Source of the DNA: Microbacterium excoecariae
GTDB taxonomy: Bacteria; Actinomycetota; Actinomycetes; Actinomycetales; Microbacteriaceae
Assembly (NCBI RefSeq): GCF_011326725.1
Contig: NZ_JAANCO010000001.1
Location: 1,116,001-1,180,000, forward strand
DNA: 64,000 nucleotides
Reading direction: 5' to 3'
Part shown: piece by piece, positions 24,457-32,987 of the stretch
Layout: the number at the start of each line of letters is the position of its first letter
How positions within the stretch are numbered: position 1 is the stretch's first letter
Position numbers and translations under genes: made by a program
Notes under the pieces: model-generated
Database searches by the model: none
The model's input: only the letters and a program-made list of their open reading frames with translations
Told to the model about the DNA's origin: nothing

Positions 24457-25212
24457 TCAGCGCATCACGTCGCCGCCGGAGAGCACGATCGTCTCACCGG
24501 TGAGGAACGCGGCGTGCGTGCCGTGGGAGATGAGCCATACCCAGGCGGCGATCTCCTCGGGCTGCGCGACGCGCCCGATGGGAATGGACGCGGCCGCGGC
24601 GTCCATGCGCCCGGTGGCCGCGTTGCCGGGGGTCGCGACCCATCCCGGGGCGATTCCATTGACGCGGATGCCCTCGGGCGCGAGCTCGAGTGCGAGCGAC
24701 TTGGTCAGCATCACGACGGCCGCCTTGGATGCGCCGTAGAGCAGCTGTCCGGGCGAGACCGCATAGGCGTCGACGGACGCGAAGTTCACGACGCTCGAGC
24801 CTCGCCCGAGGCGAGTGCGGGCCGCGGCCGTCACGTTGAGAACGCCGAGGACGTTGATGTCGAACACCTTGCGGAACGCGTCATCGGTGTAGGTATCGAG
24901 CGTCGTCGGGGGGTATACGCCGGCGATGTTGGCGACAACGTCGATGGGGGTATCCGCGCCGATCGCGGCCTCGAGGGCGGCCGCGATCTGATCGCGGTCG
25001 CGGACGTCGGCGATCAGGGGGATGAGGGTCCCGGGGAGGTCCTCCTCGACGGTCGCGGCGGTGATGTCGAGGCCGAGCACCGTCCACCCCTCGCGGAGAA
25101 AGTGGAGCACGCTGCTCTGGCCCATCCCGCTCGCGGCGCCGGTGATGAGGGCGACCCCTGCGGTCGCGGGGGGAGTCTGTCCGTTGGTCTGGTCTGGCAC
25201 ACGTCCATTCAC
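24457..25212 (-). CDS. Short-chain dehydrogenase/reductase
   Basis: A 251-residue classical SDR: cofactor motif TGAASGMG, structural NIAG (usually NNAG), Ser in NFASVDA and the catalytic YGASK. The Asp at the end of beta-2 (VLGLDIT) suggests NAD(H). It is the first gene of the operon with the importer and, probably, the monooxygenase. I place the start at the GTG at 25212, between the regulator sites and the cofactor motif. Its ribosome-binding site is weak and nearby alternatives at 25241 (ATG) or 25199 (GTG) remain possible. Confidence 0.88.
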   Translation of the reverse strand: MNGRVPDQTNGQTPPATAGVALITGAASGMGQSSVLHFLREGWTVLGLDITAATVEEDLPGTLIPLIADVRDRDQIAAALEAAIGADTPIDVVANIAGVYPPTTLDTYTDDAFRKVFDINVLGVLNVTAAARTRLGRGSSVVNFASVDAYAVSPGQLLYGASKAAVVMLTKSLALELAPEGIRVNGIAPGWVATPGNAATGRMDAAAASIPIGRVAQPEEIAAWVWLISHGTHAAFLTGETIVLSGGDVMR

Positions 25213-25231
25213 GCACCGCCGCTTACAAAGG

Positions 25232-25259
25232 ACAATCCTCATTGTGATATGACAGCAAT
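25232..25259. promoter_or_regulatory. LysR-type operator in the divergent SDR/LysR promoter
   Basis: ATTG (25241-25244), 11 nt, then CAAT (25256-25259) is the textbook T-N11-A LysR box with extended symmetry. An overlapping perfect repeat, ACAAT-CCTC-ATTGT (25232-25245), gives a second site. Both lie between the divergent SDR and LysR genes, so the regulator encoded at 25284 is the obvious ligand. Confidence 0.7.
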
Positions 25260-25283
25260 AGGTAAAACCTTCTGGAGGACATC

Positions 25284-26219
25284 GTGCCGCTACCAACGAT
25301 TCGTCAGCTGGAGTATTTCGCGACGGCCGCGCGATTGGGGACATTCGCGGCGGCGGCGCTCGAGCATCGCATCGCGCAGCCGAGCCTGTCCGAGCAGATC
25401 AGCGTCCTCGAGCGCAGCCTCGACGTGCGCCTTTTCACCCGCACATCCCGCCGGGTCATGCTCACCGACGCGGGCAAGCAGCTCCTGCCGCTCGCGGAGA
25501 AGACGATTAGCGACGCGGAGGAGGTCGCCGAGTTCGGGCGACGTGTGCGCACCCTCGAGGAGGGCACAGTGTCCTTCGGGACCTTCAACAGCGCACACCT
25601 CTACCTCCTGACGGATCTCATTCGGGAGTTCCATTCGCTCCACCCGGGGGTCCGGATCCAGGTGACGGGGCTGAATTCGGCGGAGGTCGCTGACTCCGTG
25701 CGATCGGGGCGCATCGAGGCCGGGCTCGTGCAGCTCCCGATCGACGCGCGCGAGCTTCAGGTCTCGCGGACCGCCTTCGTCGATCAGGTCGTGTACGTGT
25801 CCCGCAACCCCGCGAACACCGCACGCCGGATCGACATCGCGACGCTCGCCGAGCGCAAGCTCATCCTCTCTGAAGCCCGGTGGTCCACGACGGATCCGCT
25901 TCGCGCGATGCTGCTCGAGCGCGCCCAGTCCGCGGGCGTCGTCCTGGAGCCCGTGATCGAGGTGGAGTTTCAGACGCACGCGCTAGAGCTCGCGGCCCAG
26001 GACATCGGCGACTCGCTCGTGTCCTTCCATGTCGGTCGGAACGTGATGCGCGAACGCGGGCTGACGTGGACGCGGCTCGAGCCGCCCGTGGAGGAGCACT
26101 ACGCGTTCATCACGCGAAAGCGCGGGTCGATTTCGCCCGCGACACGGGAGTTCATGACGCTGGGGTCGAGAGCGCTCGCCGCGATGCAGGCGACGGCGAC
26201 GGCGGAGGCGGCCTCCTAA
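25284..26219 (+). CDS. LysR-family regulator of the SDR/ABC/monooxygenase operon
   Basis: A 311-residue LysR protein: helix-turn-helix at about residues 6-65 (IRQLEYFATAARLGTFAAAA, IAQPSLSEQISVLE) and an effector domain from about 92 (VSFGTFNSAHLYLLTDLI). The GTG start has GGAGGA 5 nt upstream. It is divergent from the SDR gene and two overlapping symmetric boxes lie in the shared promoter. The inducer is probably the compound imported or oxidised by the divergent operon. Confidence 0.92.
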   Translation: MPLPTIRQLEYFATAARLGTFAAAALEHRIAQPSLSEQISVLERSLDVRLFTRTSRRVMLTDAGKQLLPLAEKTISDAEEVAEFGRRVRTLEEGTVSFGTFNSAHLYLLTDLIREFHSLHPGVRIQVTGLNSAEVADSVRSGRIEAGLVQLPIDARELQVSRTAFVDQVVYVSRNPANTARRIDIATLAERKLILSEARWSTTDPLRAMLLERAQSAGVVLEPVIEVEFQTHALELAAQDIGDSLVSFHVGRNVMRERGLTWTRLEPPVEEHYAFITRKRGSISPATREFMTLGSRALAAMQATATAEAAS

Positions 26220-26243
26220 GCCCGACGGTGGTGGGATAGACCC

Positions 26244-26699
26244 ATGCACTCCGCTGAGCTCATCGCCGGTCGTCGTTTCCTTCTCGTCTTGGAGCCGGGG
26301 GAGGACCTCCTCGCCGAGATCACCGCGTTCTGCGCGCGCGAGGGAATCGGATCCGCCCTGATTCCGGTGCTCTTCGGCGCGTTCCGCTCGGTGCGGCTCA
26401 TCGGGGCCGAGGGGCCGCCGGCGGATCCGGAACTCCCGCTCCCCGAGAGCATCGAGGTGGCGTACGTCGAAGGCACGGCGCAGGGCTCTGTCGCGCGCGG
26501 GCCCGAAGGGGACGTGCGCGTGCACGTGCACGCCGCCGTCGGACGCAAGGACCAGGGCGCGCTCGCCTACGCCGGTCACGTGCTCGACGCGCGCGTGCAC
26601 TACACGACGGAGGTGCTCGTCGAGGAGGTGCTCGAGCCGCCGTTCCGCTCCGTGCCCGTTCAGGCCAGCTTCGGGATTCCGTGCCTGCGGTTCGGGTGA
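26244..26699 (+). CDS. PPC (DUF296) domain DNA-binding-like protein
   Basis: A 151-residue single PPC/DUF296 domain. Visible features are FLLVLEPGEDLLAEITAFCA, the histidine triad VRVHVHAAVG and AYAGHVLDARVHYTTEVLVE, all typical of the family. Bacterial members form trimers and may bind metal or nucleotides; plant relatives are AT-hook proteins, but no AT-hook is present here. It lies 24 bp after the LysR stop and may be co-transcribed. Its function is not known. Confidence 0.85.
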   Translation: MHSAELIAGRRFLLVLEPGEDLLAEITAFCAREGIGSALIPVLFGAFRSVRLIGAEGPPADPELPLPESIEVAYVEGTAQGSVARGPEGDVRVHVHAAVGRKDQGALAYAGHVLDARVHYTTEVLVEEVLEPPFRSVPVQASFGIPCLRFG

Positions 26700-26753
26700 C
26701 CGGCGGTTTGTGCACACCCGGCCGCGCGGCTCGCTCGACCCCTCGCGCAGGTC

Positions 26754-26765
26754 TAGCGTGGCCTC
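26754..26765 (+). promoter_or_regulatory. Leaderless promoter of the photolyase gene
   Basis: TAGCGT at 26754-26759 is followed by 6 nt and the ATG at 26766. No ribosome-binding site is present. The spacing predicts an mRNA beginning at the start codon. Confidence 0.55.
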
Positions 26766-28088
26766 ATGGCTTCTGTCGTGTGGTTCCGTGACGACCTCCG
26801 CCTCGCCGACCACGCCGCGCTCGCCGCGGCTGCCGAGGACGACGACGGCCTCATCGCCCTCTACGTCCTCGACGAGGAGTCGGACGAGACGCGCCCCCTG
26901 GGCGGAGCCGCCAAGTGGTGGCTGCACGGCTCGCTCGAGCGACTCGACGCGGCGCTCCGCGAGCGCGGCGGTGCGCTCGTCCTCCGCCGCGGCCGGGCGG
27001 AGGAGGTCGTGCCGGCCGTCGTCCGCGCCGCGGGCGCGACGCGCGTGTTCTGGAATCGTCGCTACGGCGCCGAGCGGGAGATCGACGCGCGCCTGAAGGA
27101 GGCGCTCCGGGGCGACGGGATCGAGGCGCGTTCCTTCCCCGGGAGCCTGCTGTTCGAGCCGTGGACGATCGCCACGAAGTCCGGCGGGCCCTATCGCGTG
27201 TACTCGCCGTTCTGGCGGGCCTGCCTGGAGGCGCCCGAGCCGGCGCGGCCGCTCCCGGCCCCCGCAACGCTCGCGGCCGCCGACGCGCACCCCGAGAGCG
27301 ACGACCTGGCCGAGTGGAAGCTCCGGCCGACCTCGCCGGACTGGGCGACCGGCATCGCCGAGCGTTGGACCCCCGGGGAGGACGCCGCGCGCGCCGCCCT
27401 CGAGGACTTCCTCGGCGGGGCGGTCGCGCGCTACGACGCCGGCCGCGACGTGCCCTCCGAGGACGCCGTCTCGGGGCTGTCGCCCTACCTCAGGTGGGGC
27501 GAGATCAGCCCCCGCACCGTGTGGCACGAGGCGTGGCGATCCGGCGCCGACGTCGGCACGTTCCTCTCGGAGCTCGGGTGGCGCGAGTTCGCCTGGCACA
27601 CCGCGTTCCACCACCCGGACCTCCACACCCGCGGGCTCAACGCGCGCTTCGACGCGTTCCCGTGGGAGGATCCGGATCCCGCCGACCTCGCGGCGTGGCA
27701 ACAGGGGACGACGGGCTACCCGCTCGTCGACGCGGGCATGCGCGAGCTGTGGCAGAGCGGATCCATGCACAACCGCGTCCGCATGGTCGCCGCCTCGTTC
27801 CTGACGAAGAACATGCTCGTCGACTGGCGCGTGGGGGAGCGGTGGTTTTGGGACACGCTCGTCGACGCGGATGCCGCGAGCAACCCGTTCAACTGGCAGT
27901 GGGTCGCCGGGTGCGGCGCCGACGCCGCGCCCTACTTCCGCATCTTCAACCCGCGCACGCAGGAGCAGAAGTTCGACCCCGAGGGCCGTTACGTGAAGGA
28001 ATGGGCGCCGGACAGCCTCCTCACACCCGAGCTCGTCGACCTCAAGGCGAGCCGCGAGCGCGCGCTCGCCGCGTACGACACCATCTGA
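26766..28088 (+). CDS. phr: Deoxyribodipyrimidine photolyase (class I)
   Basis: A 440-residue photolyase/cryptochrome-family protein. The N-terminal alpha/beta antenna domain begins VVWFRDDLRLADHAALAAAA. The C-terminal helical FAD domain includes YLRWGEISPRTVWHEA, ELGWREFAWH, GMRELWQSGSMHNRVRMV and NPFNWQWVAGCGADAAPYFR, which contain the FAD-binding and tryptophan residues of class I CPD photolyases. It repairs UV-induced pyrimidine dimers using light. Length is normal. It appears to be a single-gene transcript. Confidence 0.93.
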   Translation: MASVVWFRDDLRLADHAALAAAAEDDDGLIALYVLDEESDETRPLGGAAKWWLHGSLERLDAALRERGGALVLRRGRAEEVVPAVVRAAGATRVFWNRRYGAEREIDARLKEALRGDGIEARSFPGSLLFEPWTIATKSGGPYRVYSPFWRACLEAPEPARPLPAPATLAAADAHPESDDLAEWKLRPTSPDWATGIAERWTPGEDAARAALEDFLGGAVARYDAGRDVPSEDAVSGLSPYLRWGEISPRTVWHEAWRSGADVGTFLSELGWREFAWHTAFHHPDLHTRGLNARFDAFPWEDPDPADLAAWQQGTTGYPLVDAGMRELWQSGSMHNRVRMVAASFLTKNMLVDWRVGERWFWDTLVDADAASNPFNWQWVAGCGADAAPYFRIFNPRTQEQKFDPEGRYVKEWAPDSLLTPELVDLKASRERALAAYDTI

Positions 28089-28148
28089 CGAAGCGCGAAA
28101 GAGGGGGCCGCCGCTGAACGCGACGACCCCCCGGAATTCTCAGTTCGC

Positions 28149-29189
28149 TTAGAACTGGAACTCGTCGATGTTGTCCGCGTCGAACACGAACGGGTCGCCG
28201 AGGAGGACGACGCCGTCGGCGCCGACCGTGAACTCGCCGAGATCGCCGGCGCTGAAGGTGTCGCCCTCGGCCCCCTCGATCTCGCCCGTGGCGACCGCCG
28301 CCGCGGCGTAGGTCGCGAGCGTTCCGAGGTCCTCCGGGTTCCACAGCGCGAACGCCTCGACCGTGCCGTCCTCGATGAACTCGCGCATCTGGTTCGGGGT
28401 GCCGAGGCCCGTCAGCGCCACCTCGCCCTTCGCGTCCGAGTCGGACAGGTAGCGCGCCGCGGCCGCGATGCCCACCGTCGTCGGCGACACGATGCCCGCG
28501 AGATCCGGGTTGGACTGCAGGAGCGCCGCGGTCTGATCGAACGACTTCTGGTCCTCGTCGTCGCCGTAGACCGTGTCGATGATCTCGATGTCGGGGTACG
28601 TCTCGTTGACGTACTCGATGAACGCCTCGTTCCACGTGTTCTGGTTGGTCGCGTTCGCGGAGGCCGAGAGGATGGCGACCTCGCCCTCCTCGCCGATCTG
28701 CTCGGCGATGAGGTCGCCCTGCACCTTCGCGATCCCCGCCGTGTCGGCCTGGTTGATGAACAGGTCGCGGCAGTCGGGGTTCGTGTCCGAGTCGAAGGTG
28801 ACGACCGTCACCCCGTTGTCGCGGGCCTCGTTGAGCGCGTCGCAGATCGCGTTCGGGTCGTTCGCCGAGACGACGAGGGCCGAGCGGCCCTGCTGTGCAG
28901 CCGTGTTGATGTAGCTGACCTGGCCGTCCGGGGTCGCCTCGGTCGGGCCCACCTGCTCGAACTCGGCGCCGAGAGCCTCGGCGGCCGCCGAGGCTCCGAT
29001 CTCGGAGGCGTCGAAGTACGGGTTGCCGAGGTTCTTCGGGAGGAGCGTGATCGAGAGGTCGTCGGAGCTGGCGGCCTCGCCGGATCCGGAGCCGCCACTG
29101 GTGCTCGTGTCCGCGCAGCCGGCCAGGGTAAGGGCGGCGATCACGGATACGGCTGCGCCAGCCGCCACTCGCGAGAGAGTGAACTTCAT
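28149..29189 (-). CDS. rhaS: Rhamnose-type ABC transporter substrate-binding lipoprotein
   Basis: A 346-residue periplasmic-binding-protein-like lipoprotein (lipobox LAGC). The opening ITLLPKNLGNPYFDASEIGA is characteristic of rhamnose-binding proteins of CUT2 transporters. SANDPNAICDALNEARDNG and VTFDSDTNPDCRDLFINQAD form the sugar-binding cleft. It is the last gene of the four-gene importer operon, with its own AAAGG ribosome-binding site. Specificity for L-rhamnose is inferred from these motifs and from the alpha-L-rhamnosidase gene about 11 kb away. Confidence 0.85.
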   Translation of the reverse strand: MKFTLSRVAAGAAVSVIAALTLAGCADTSTSGGSGSGEAASSDDLSITLLPKNLGNPYFDASEIGASAAAEALGAEFEQVGPTEATPDGQVSYINTAAQQGRSALVVSANDPNAICDALNEARDNGVTVVTFDSDTNPDCRDLFINQADTAGIAKVQGDLIAEQIGEEGEVAILSASANATNQNTWNEAFIEYVNETYPDIEIIDTVYGDDEDQKSFDQTAALLQSNPDLAGIVSPTTVGIAAAARYLSDSDAKGEVALTGLGTPNQMREFIEDGTVEAFALWNPEDLGTLATYAAAAVATGEIEGAEGDTFSAGDLGEFTVGADGVVLLGDPFVFDADNIDEFQF

Positions 29190-29239
29190 TGTTATACCTT
29201 TCGTGGAGTGCGCCGCGGGCGGGACCCGCGGCAGGGACC

Positions 29240-30286
29240 TCAGGAGGATGAGGCGGCCGCCGCGCGGGCGGGCGTGGGGGAGGAGCGCCGGGTCTTCGCC
29301 CAGGCGAAGACGCTGGCTCCCACCACCGAGATGATCAAGAGACCACCGGTGATGATGTTGATGATCGCGCTCGAGATGCCCTCGAGGCGCAGCGCGCTGG
29401 AGAGCACGCCGATGAGCAGGACCGCGGCGATCACGCCGTGGATCTTGCCGCGCCCGCCGAACACCGACACGCCGCCGAGGACGACCGCCGCGATGACCTG
29501 CAGCTCGAGCCCCGTCGCGTTGTCGCCGCGGGCGCTGCTGTAGCGCAGCGTGTAATAGACGCCGGCGAGCGCCGCCACGAAGCCGGCGAGGACGAACACG
29601 ATGAACTTCGTGCGCTCGACATTCACGCCCGAGAACTTCGCCGCGTCGGACGAGAGCCCGACCGCGAAGATCCCGCGCCCGAAGGGCGTGAAGTGGTACA
29701 GCGCGACGAAGATCACGAGCAGCACGAGGAACGGAATCACGACCCAGGGGATCGACGTGCCCGCGAGCTTGGCCTTGGCGAGCGCCGTCCAGAACTCGGG
29801 GAACTCCGTCACGGCCGTCGTGCCGAGCATGCCGACGGCGATGCCGCGGAACAGCGCGAGCGTACCGATCGTCACCGCGAGCGACGGCAGCCCGACGACC
29901 GTGACCAGGTAGCCGTTGACCGCCCCGCCGACGACACCCACGGCGAGCGCGACGAGCGCCGCGATTTCGAACGGCGCGCCGGACTGGACGAGCACGCCCG
30001 TCGTCACGCTCGCGAGACCCGCCATGGATCCGACCGACAGATCGATCTCACCGGTCGTCATCACCAGGGTCATCGGCAGGGCGATGAAGAGGATGGGCGC
30101 GACGTCGAGCAGCAAGTAGTTGTAGGTCAGGGGTTGCGCGAACCCCTGCACCGTCAGCGAGGCCACGACGAGGACGAGGACGAGGAGACCGATGATGGCG
30201 AACTCGCGCGTGGCGAGCACGCGCCGCCACAGCGGCCGTGCGTAGTCGAACTGCACGATGCTTGTGGTCTGGGTGGCCGTGGTCAT
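29240..30286 (-). CDS. rhaQ: Rhamnose-type ABC transporter permease 2
   Basis: A 348-residue CUT2 (RbsC-like) permease. The N-terminus is cytosolic, then about eight to ten hydrophobic segments follow. The family loop GEIDLSVGSMAGLASV and the motif GLPSLAVTIGTLALFRGIA are present. It starts at the ATG at 30286 overlapping the stop of the first permease. Two distinct permeases are the norm for rhamnose importers. Confidence 0.88.
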   Translation of the reverse strand: MTTATQTTSIVQFDYARPLWRRVLATREFAIIGLLVLVLVVASLTVQGFAQPLTYNYLLLDVAPILFIALPMTLVMTTGEIDLSVGSMAGLASVTTGVLVQSGAPFEIAALVALAVGVVGGAVNGYLVTVVGLPSLAVTIGTLALFRGIAVGMLGTTAVTEFPEFWTALAKAKLAGTSIPWVVIPFLVLLVIFVALYHFTPFGRGIFAVGLSSDAAKFSGVNVERTKFIVFVLAGFVAALAGVYYTLRYSSARGDNATGLELQVIAAVVLGGVSVFGGRGKIHGVIAAVLLIGVLSSALRLEGISSAIINIITGGLLIISVVGASVFAWAKTRRSSPTPARAAAASSS

Positions 30287-31311
30287 GCGTTGTCCCTCGT
30301 CTCGATGAGGCGTCGTTTCTGGCGGAGCGCGAGGACGCGGTCGAGGACGATCGCGCCGATGATGAGGACACCCACGACCGCCTGTTGCCAGAAGTCGGGG
30401 ATCCCGACGATCGGAAGCGCGCGGTTGATGGTCATGAGGAGGAACGCGCCGATCGCGGCTCCCCACACCGTGCCGACACCGCCGACGATCGCGACGCCGC
30501 CGATGACGGCCGCGCCGATGGCGTTGAACTCCCACCCCATGGCGGCCTGGGAGTCGACCGTGCCATAGCGCGCGGCGTAGAACACGCCGGCGAGGCCCGA
30601 GAGCGTGCCCGAGACGATGAACGCCGTCAGAACGCGGCGCGTGGTCTTCAGGCCGTAGAGATTCGCGGCCTGCGGGTCGGATCCGATCGCGTACAGCTCG
30701 CGCCCCGACCGCATGTTCGCCAGGTACCACGCGGCGACGACGAGGACCGCCACCGCGACGATCGTCAGGACAGGGATCGTGAGGAACTGCGCCGTGCCGA
30801 ACGCGAGGAAGGGCTTCGGCATGTCGGACGGGTTAATGCGATCGCTGCCGGTCCAGAGCACGTTAATGCCGCGGAAGGCATACAGCGTGCCGAGCGTGAT
30901 CACCATCGCGGGGACCTTCGCGAACGCGACGAGCGCGCCGTTGACGAGCCCGAGGAACGCGCCGAAGAGGACGGAGGCGAGCACGACGAGCGGAATGGGG
31001 ATTCCGGGGAAGGTCGCGAACAACCAGCCCGTCATGTAGGCCGTCAGGCCGACGATCGACCCCACGGAAATGTCGACGTTGCGGGTGATGATGACGAACG
31101 CCTGGCCGATCGTGACGAGCAGGAGCGGTGCCGGGGTGAGGAGCAGATCGCGCCAGCCGTCGCCGGAGAACAGGAACTTCGGGTTCGTCAAAGTGGCCGC
31201 GAGGATCACGAGGCCGAGCGCCAGGAGGATCCCGAGCTCGCGCATGCGCCCGCCCGAGAGGAAGGCGCGCACCCGGTTCGTGCCCGCGGAGATGTCGATT
31301 GTCGTGGTCAT
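30283..31311 (-). CDS. rhaP: Rhamnose-type ABC transporter permease 1
   Basis: A 342-residue CUT2 permease with the loop RNVDISVGSIVGLTAYMTG and VPAMVITLGTLYAFRGINV. It overlaps both neighbours by 4 bp (ATGA at each junction), which ties its synthesis to the ATPase and to the second permease. It forms the membrane channel together with the next gene product. Confidence 0.88.
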   Translation of the reverse strand: MTTTIDISAGTNRVRAFLSGGRMRELGILLALGLVILAATLTNPKFLFSGDGWRDLLLTPAPLLLVTIGQAFVIITRNVDISVGSIVGLTAYMTGWLFATFPGIPIPLVVLASVLFGAFLGLVNGALVAFAKVPAMVITLGTLYAFRGINVLWTGSDRINPSDMPKPFLAFGTAQFLTIPVLTIVAVAVLVVAAWYLANMRSGRELYAIGSDPQAANLYGLKTTRRVLTAFIVSGTLSGLAGVFYAARYGTVDSQAAMGWEFNAIGAAVIGGVAIVGGVGTVWGAAIGAFLLMTINRALPIVGIPDFWQQAVVGVLIIGAIVLDRVLALRQKRRLIETRDNA

Positions 31312-32837
31312 GCGGAGGGCTCCGTTGCGTGGGTCGCGGCGTGCATGATGTTCTCGCTCGTGGCCTCGGCGCGGTCGAGCTCCGCCGTGATGCGCCCCTC
31401 GTGCATGACGAGGACGCGGTCCGCCATGCCGAGGACCTCCGGCAGCTCCGACGAGATCATGATGATGCCGAGCCCCTGGTCCGCCAGCTCCGACAGCAGC
31501 GCGTGCACCGCGGCCTTCGTGCCGACGTCGATGCCGCGGGTCGGCTCGTCGACGATGAGGACGCGCGGATTCGTCGCGAGCCACTTCGCGAGCACGACCT
31601 TCTGCTGATTTCCGCCGGACAGCGTGCCGACGACGGTGTCGAGCGCGTGGCTCTTCACCTCGAGCTTCGCGTCCCACGGGCGGGCGGCGCGATGCTCTAT
31701 GCCCGTCGTGAGAAACCCGAACGCGGCGATCTTTCGCCACATCGCCATCGCCGTGTTGCTCCCGACGGTCGAGTCAATGACGAGGCCCTGCTTGCGTCGG
31801 TCCTCGGGCACGAGCGCGAGGCCCGCCGCCATCGCGGCCGTGGGCTTGCCCGAGGGGATCCGCGTGCCGCTCATGGTGACGCTGCCCGACGCATACGCGT
31901 CGACGCCGAACACGGCGCGCACGACCTCGCTGCGCCCCGCGCCGACGAGCCCTGCGAGCGCGACGATCTCGCCCGCGCGCACGCGGAAGGAGATGTCGTG
32001 GAAGGATCCGGGGCTCGTGAGGCCCTCGACGGCGAGGAGCTCCTCGCCGACGGTGGTCTCCTTTTTCGGGAACAGCTCCGTGACGTCGCGCCCGACCATC
32101 TGACGCACGAGCTCGTCCACCGAGGTCTCCTCGATGGGGTGCGTGGAGATATATGCCCCGTCGCGCATCACCGTGACCGTGTCGCAGAGCGCGAACACCT
32201 CGTCGAAGCGATGCGAGATGAACATGATGGCGCGGTCCTCGTCGCGCAGGCTCCGCGCGACCGCGAACAGACGCTCGACCTCGACGCCCGACAGGGCCGC
32301 GGTCGGCTCGTCCATGATGAGCACGCTCGCGTCGAGCGAGATCGCCTTCGCGATCTCGATGATCTGCTGGTCGGCGATCGAGAGGCCCTCGGTGATCCGG
32401 TCGGGATCGAGACGCACACCGAGGCGCGCGAAGATCTGCTCGACCTCGGCGCGCATCGCCTGGCGGTCGATCCGACCGAACCGCCCCGTCGGCTGGCGGC
32501 CCATGAAGATGTTCTCGGTGATCGACAGGTCGGGGAAGAGCGTGGGCTCCTGATAGATCACGGCGATGCCGGCGTCCTTGGACTGCGCCGTCGAGCTGAA
32601 ATCGACGCTCTCGCCGCGGAAACGAAAGTCTCCGGCGTCGCGGCGATACAGGCCCGCCATGATCTTGACGAGCGTGGACTTGCCCGCACCGTTCTCGCCG
32701 ATGAGGGCGTGGATCGAGTGCGGGTGGAGCGTCAGGCTGCCCGAGCGGAGCGCGACGACCGGTCCGAAGGACTTGACGACGCGATCCAGCTCCAGCGCCG
32801 GGGCGCCTCCGGGGCGGGCGGGATCTTCGGTGACCAC
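31308..32837 (-). CDS. rhaT: Rhamnose-type ABC transporter ATPase (duplicated)
   Basis: A 509-residue double ATPase of the RbsA/XylG type. The first half has Walker A GENGAGKST and Walker B VLIMDEPTAAL. The second has a degenerate P-loop (GLVGAGRSE), the signature LSGGNQQK and LIVDEPTRGID. It starts at a GTG at 32837 with GAGAGGA upstream and is the first gene of the operon. The LacI-type operator lies 44 bp further upstream. It energises uptake through the two following permeases. Confidence 0.92.
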   Translation of the reverse strand: MVTEDPARPGGAPALELDRVVKSFGPVVALRSGSLTLHPHSIHALIGENGAGKSTLVKIMAGLYRRDAGDFRFRGESVDFSSTAQSKDAGIAVIYQEPTLFPDLSITENIFMGRQPTGRFGRIDRQAMRAEVEQIFARLGVRLDPDRITEGLSIADQQIIEIAKAISLDASVLIMDEPTAALSGVEVERLFAVARSLRDEDRAIMFISHRFDEVFALCDTVTVMRDGAYISTHPIEETSVDELVRQMVGRDVTELFPKKETTVGEELLAVEGLTSPGSFHDISFRVRAGEIVALAGLVGAGRSEVVRAVFGVDAYASGSVTMSGTRIPSGKPTAAMAAGLALVPEDRRKQGLVIDSTVGSNTAMAMWRKIAAFGFLTTGIEHRAARPWDAKLEVKSHALDTVVGTLSGGNQQKVVLAKWLATNPRVLIVDEPTRGIDVGTKAAVHALLSELADQGLGIIMISSELPEVLGMADRVLVMHEGRITAELDRAEATSENIMHAATHATEPSA

Positions 32838-32880
32838 GTGGGGTCCTCTCCATCGAGGTGCGAGCGAATCTGAAACGACA

Positions 32881-32892
32881 TGAATCGATTCA
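32881..32892. promoter_or_regulatory. LacI-type operator of the rhamnose transporter
   Basis: TGAATCGATTCA is a perfect 12-bp palindrome with the central CG typical of LacI/GalR operators. It lies between the divergent transporter operon and the LacI gene and can control both. A related site precedes the rhamnosidase gene at 43908-43921. Confidence 0.75.
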
Positions 32893-32987
32893 CGGTGGGT
32901 TCAGGCTAGTGTATGTCGGGAGCTGCTCGCCACACGCGCATGGCGACGGTGATCAGAATGTGATGCGCCTCCAACGAAGGAGATCGG

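Noticed and set aside
28149..32837. Ribose or autoinducer-2 importer instead of rhamnose
   Set aside because: The binding-protein opening (LPKNLGNPYFD), two different permeases and the linked rhamnosidase operator favour rhamnose; ribose systems usually have one permease and different binding-protein motifs.
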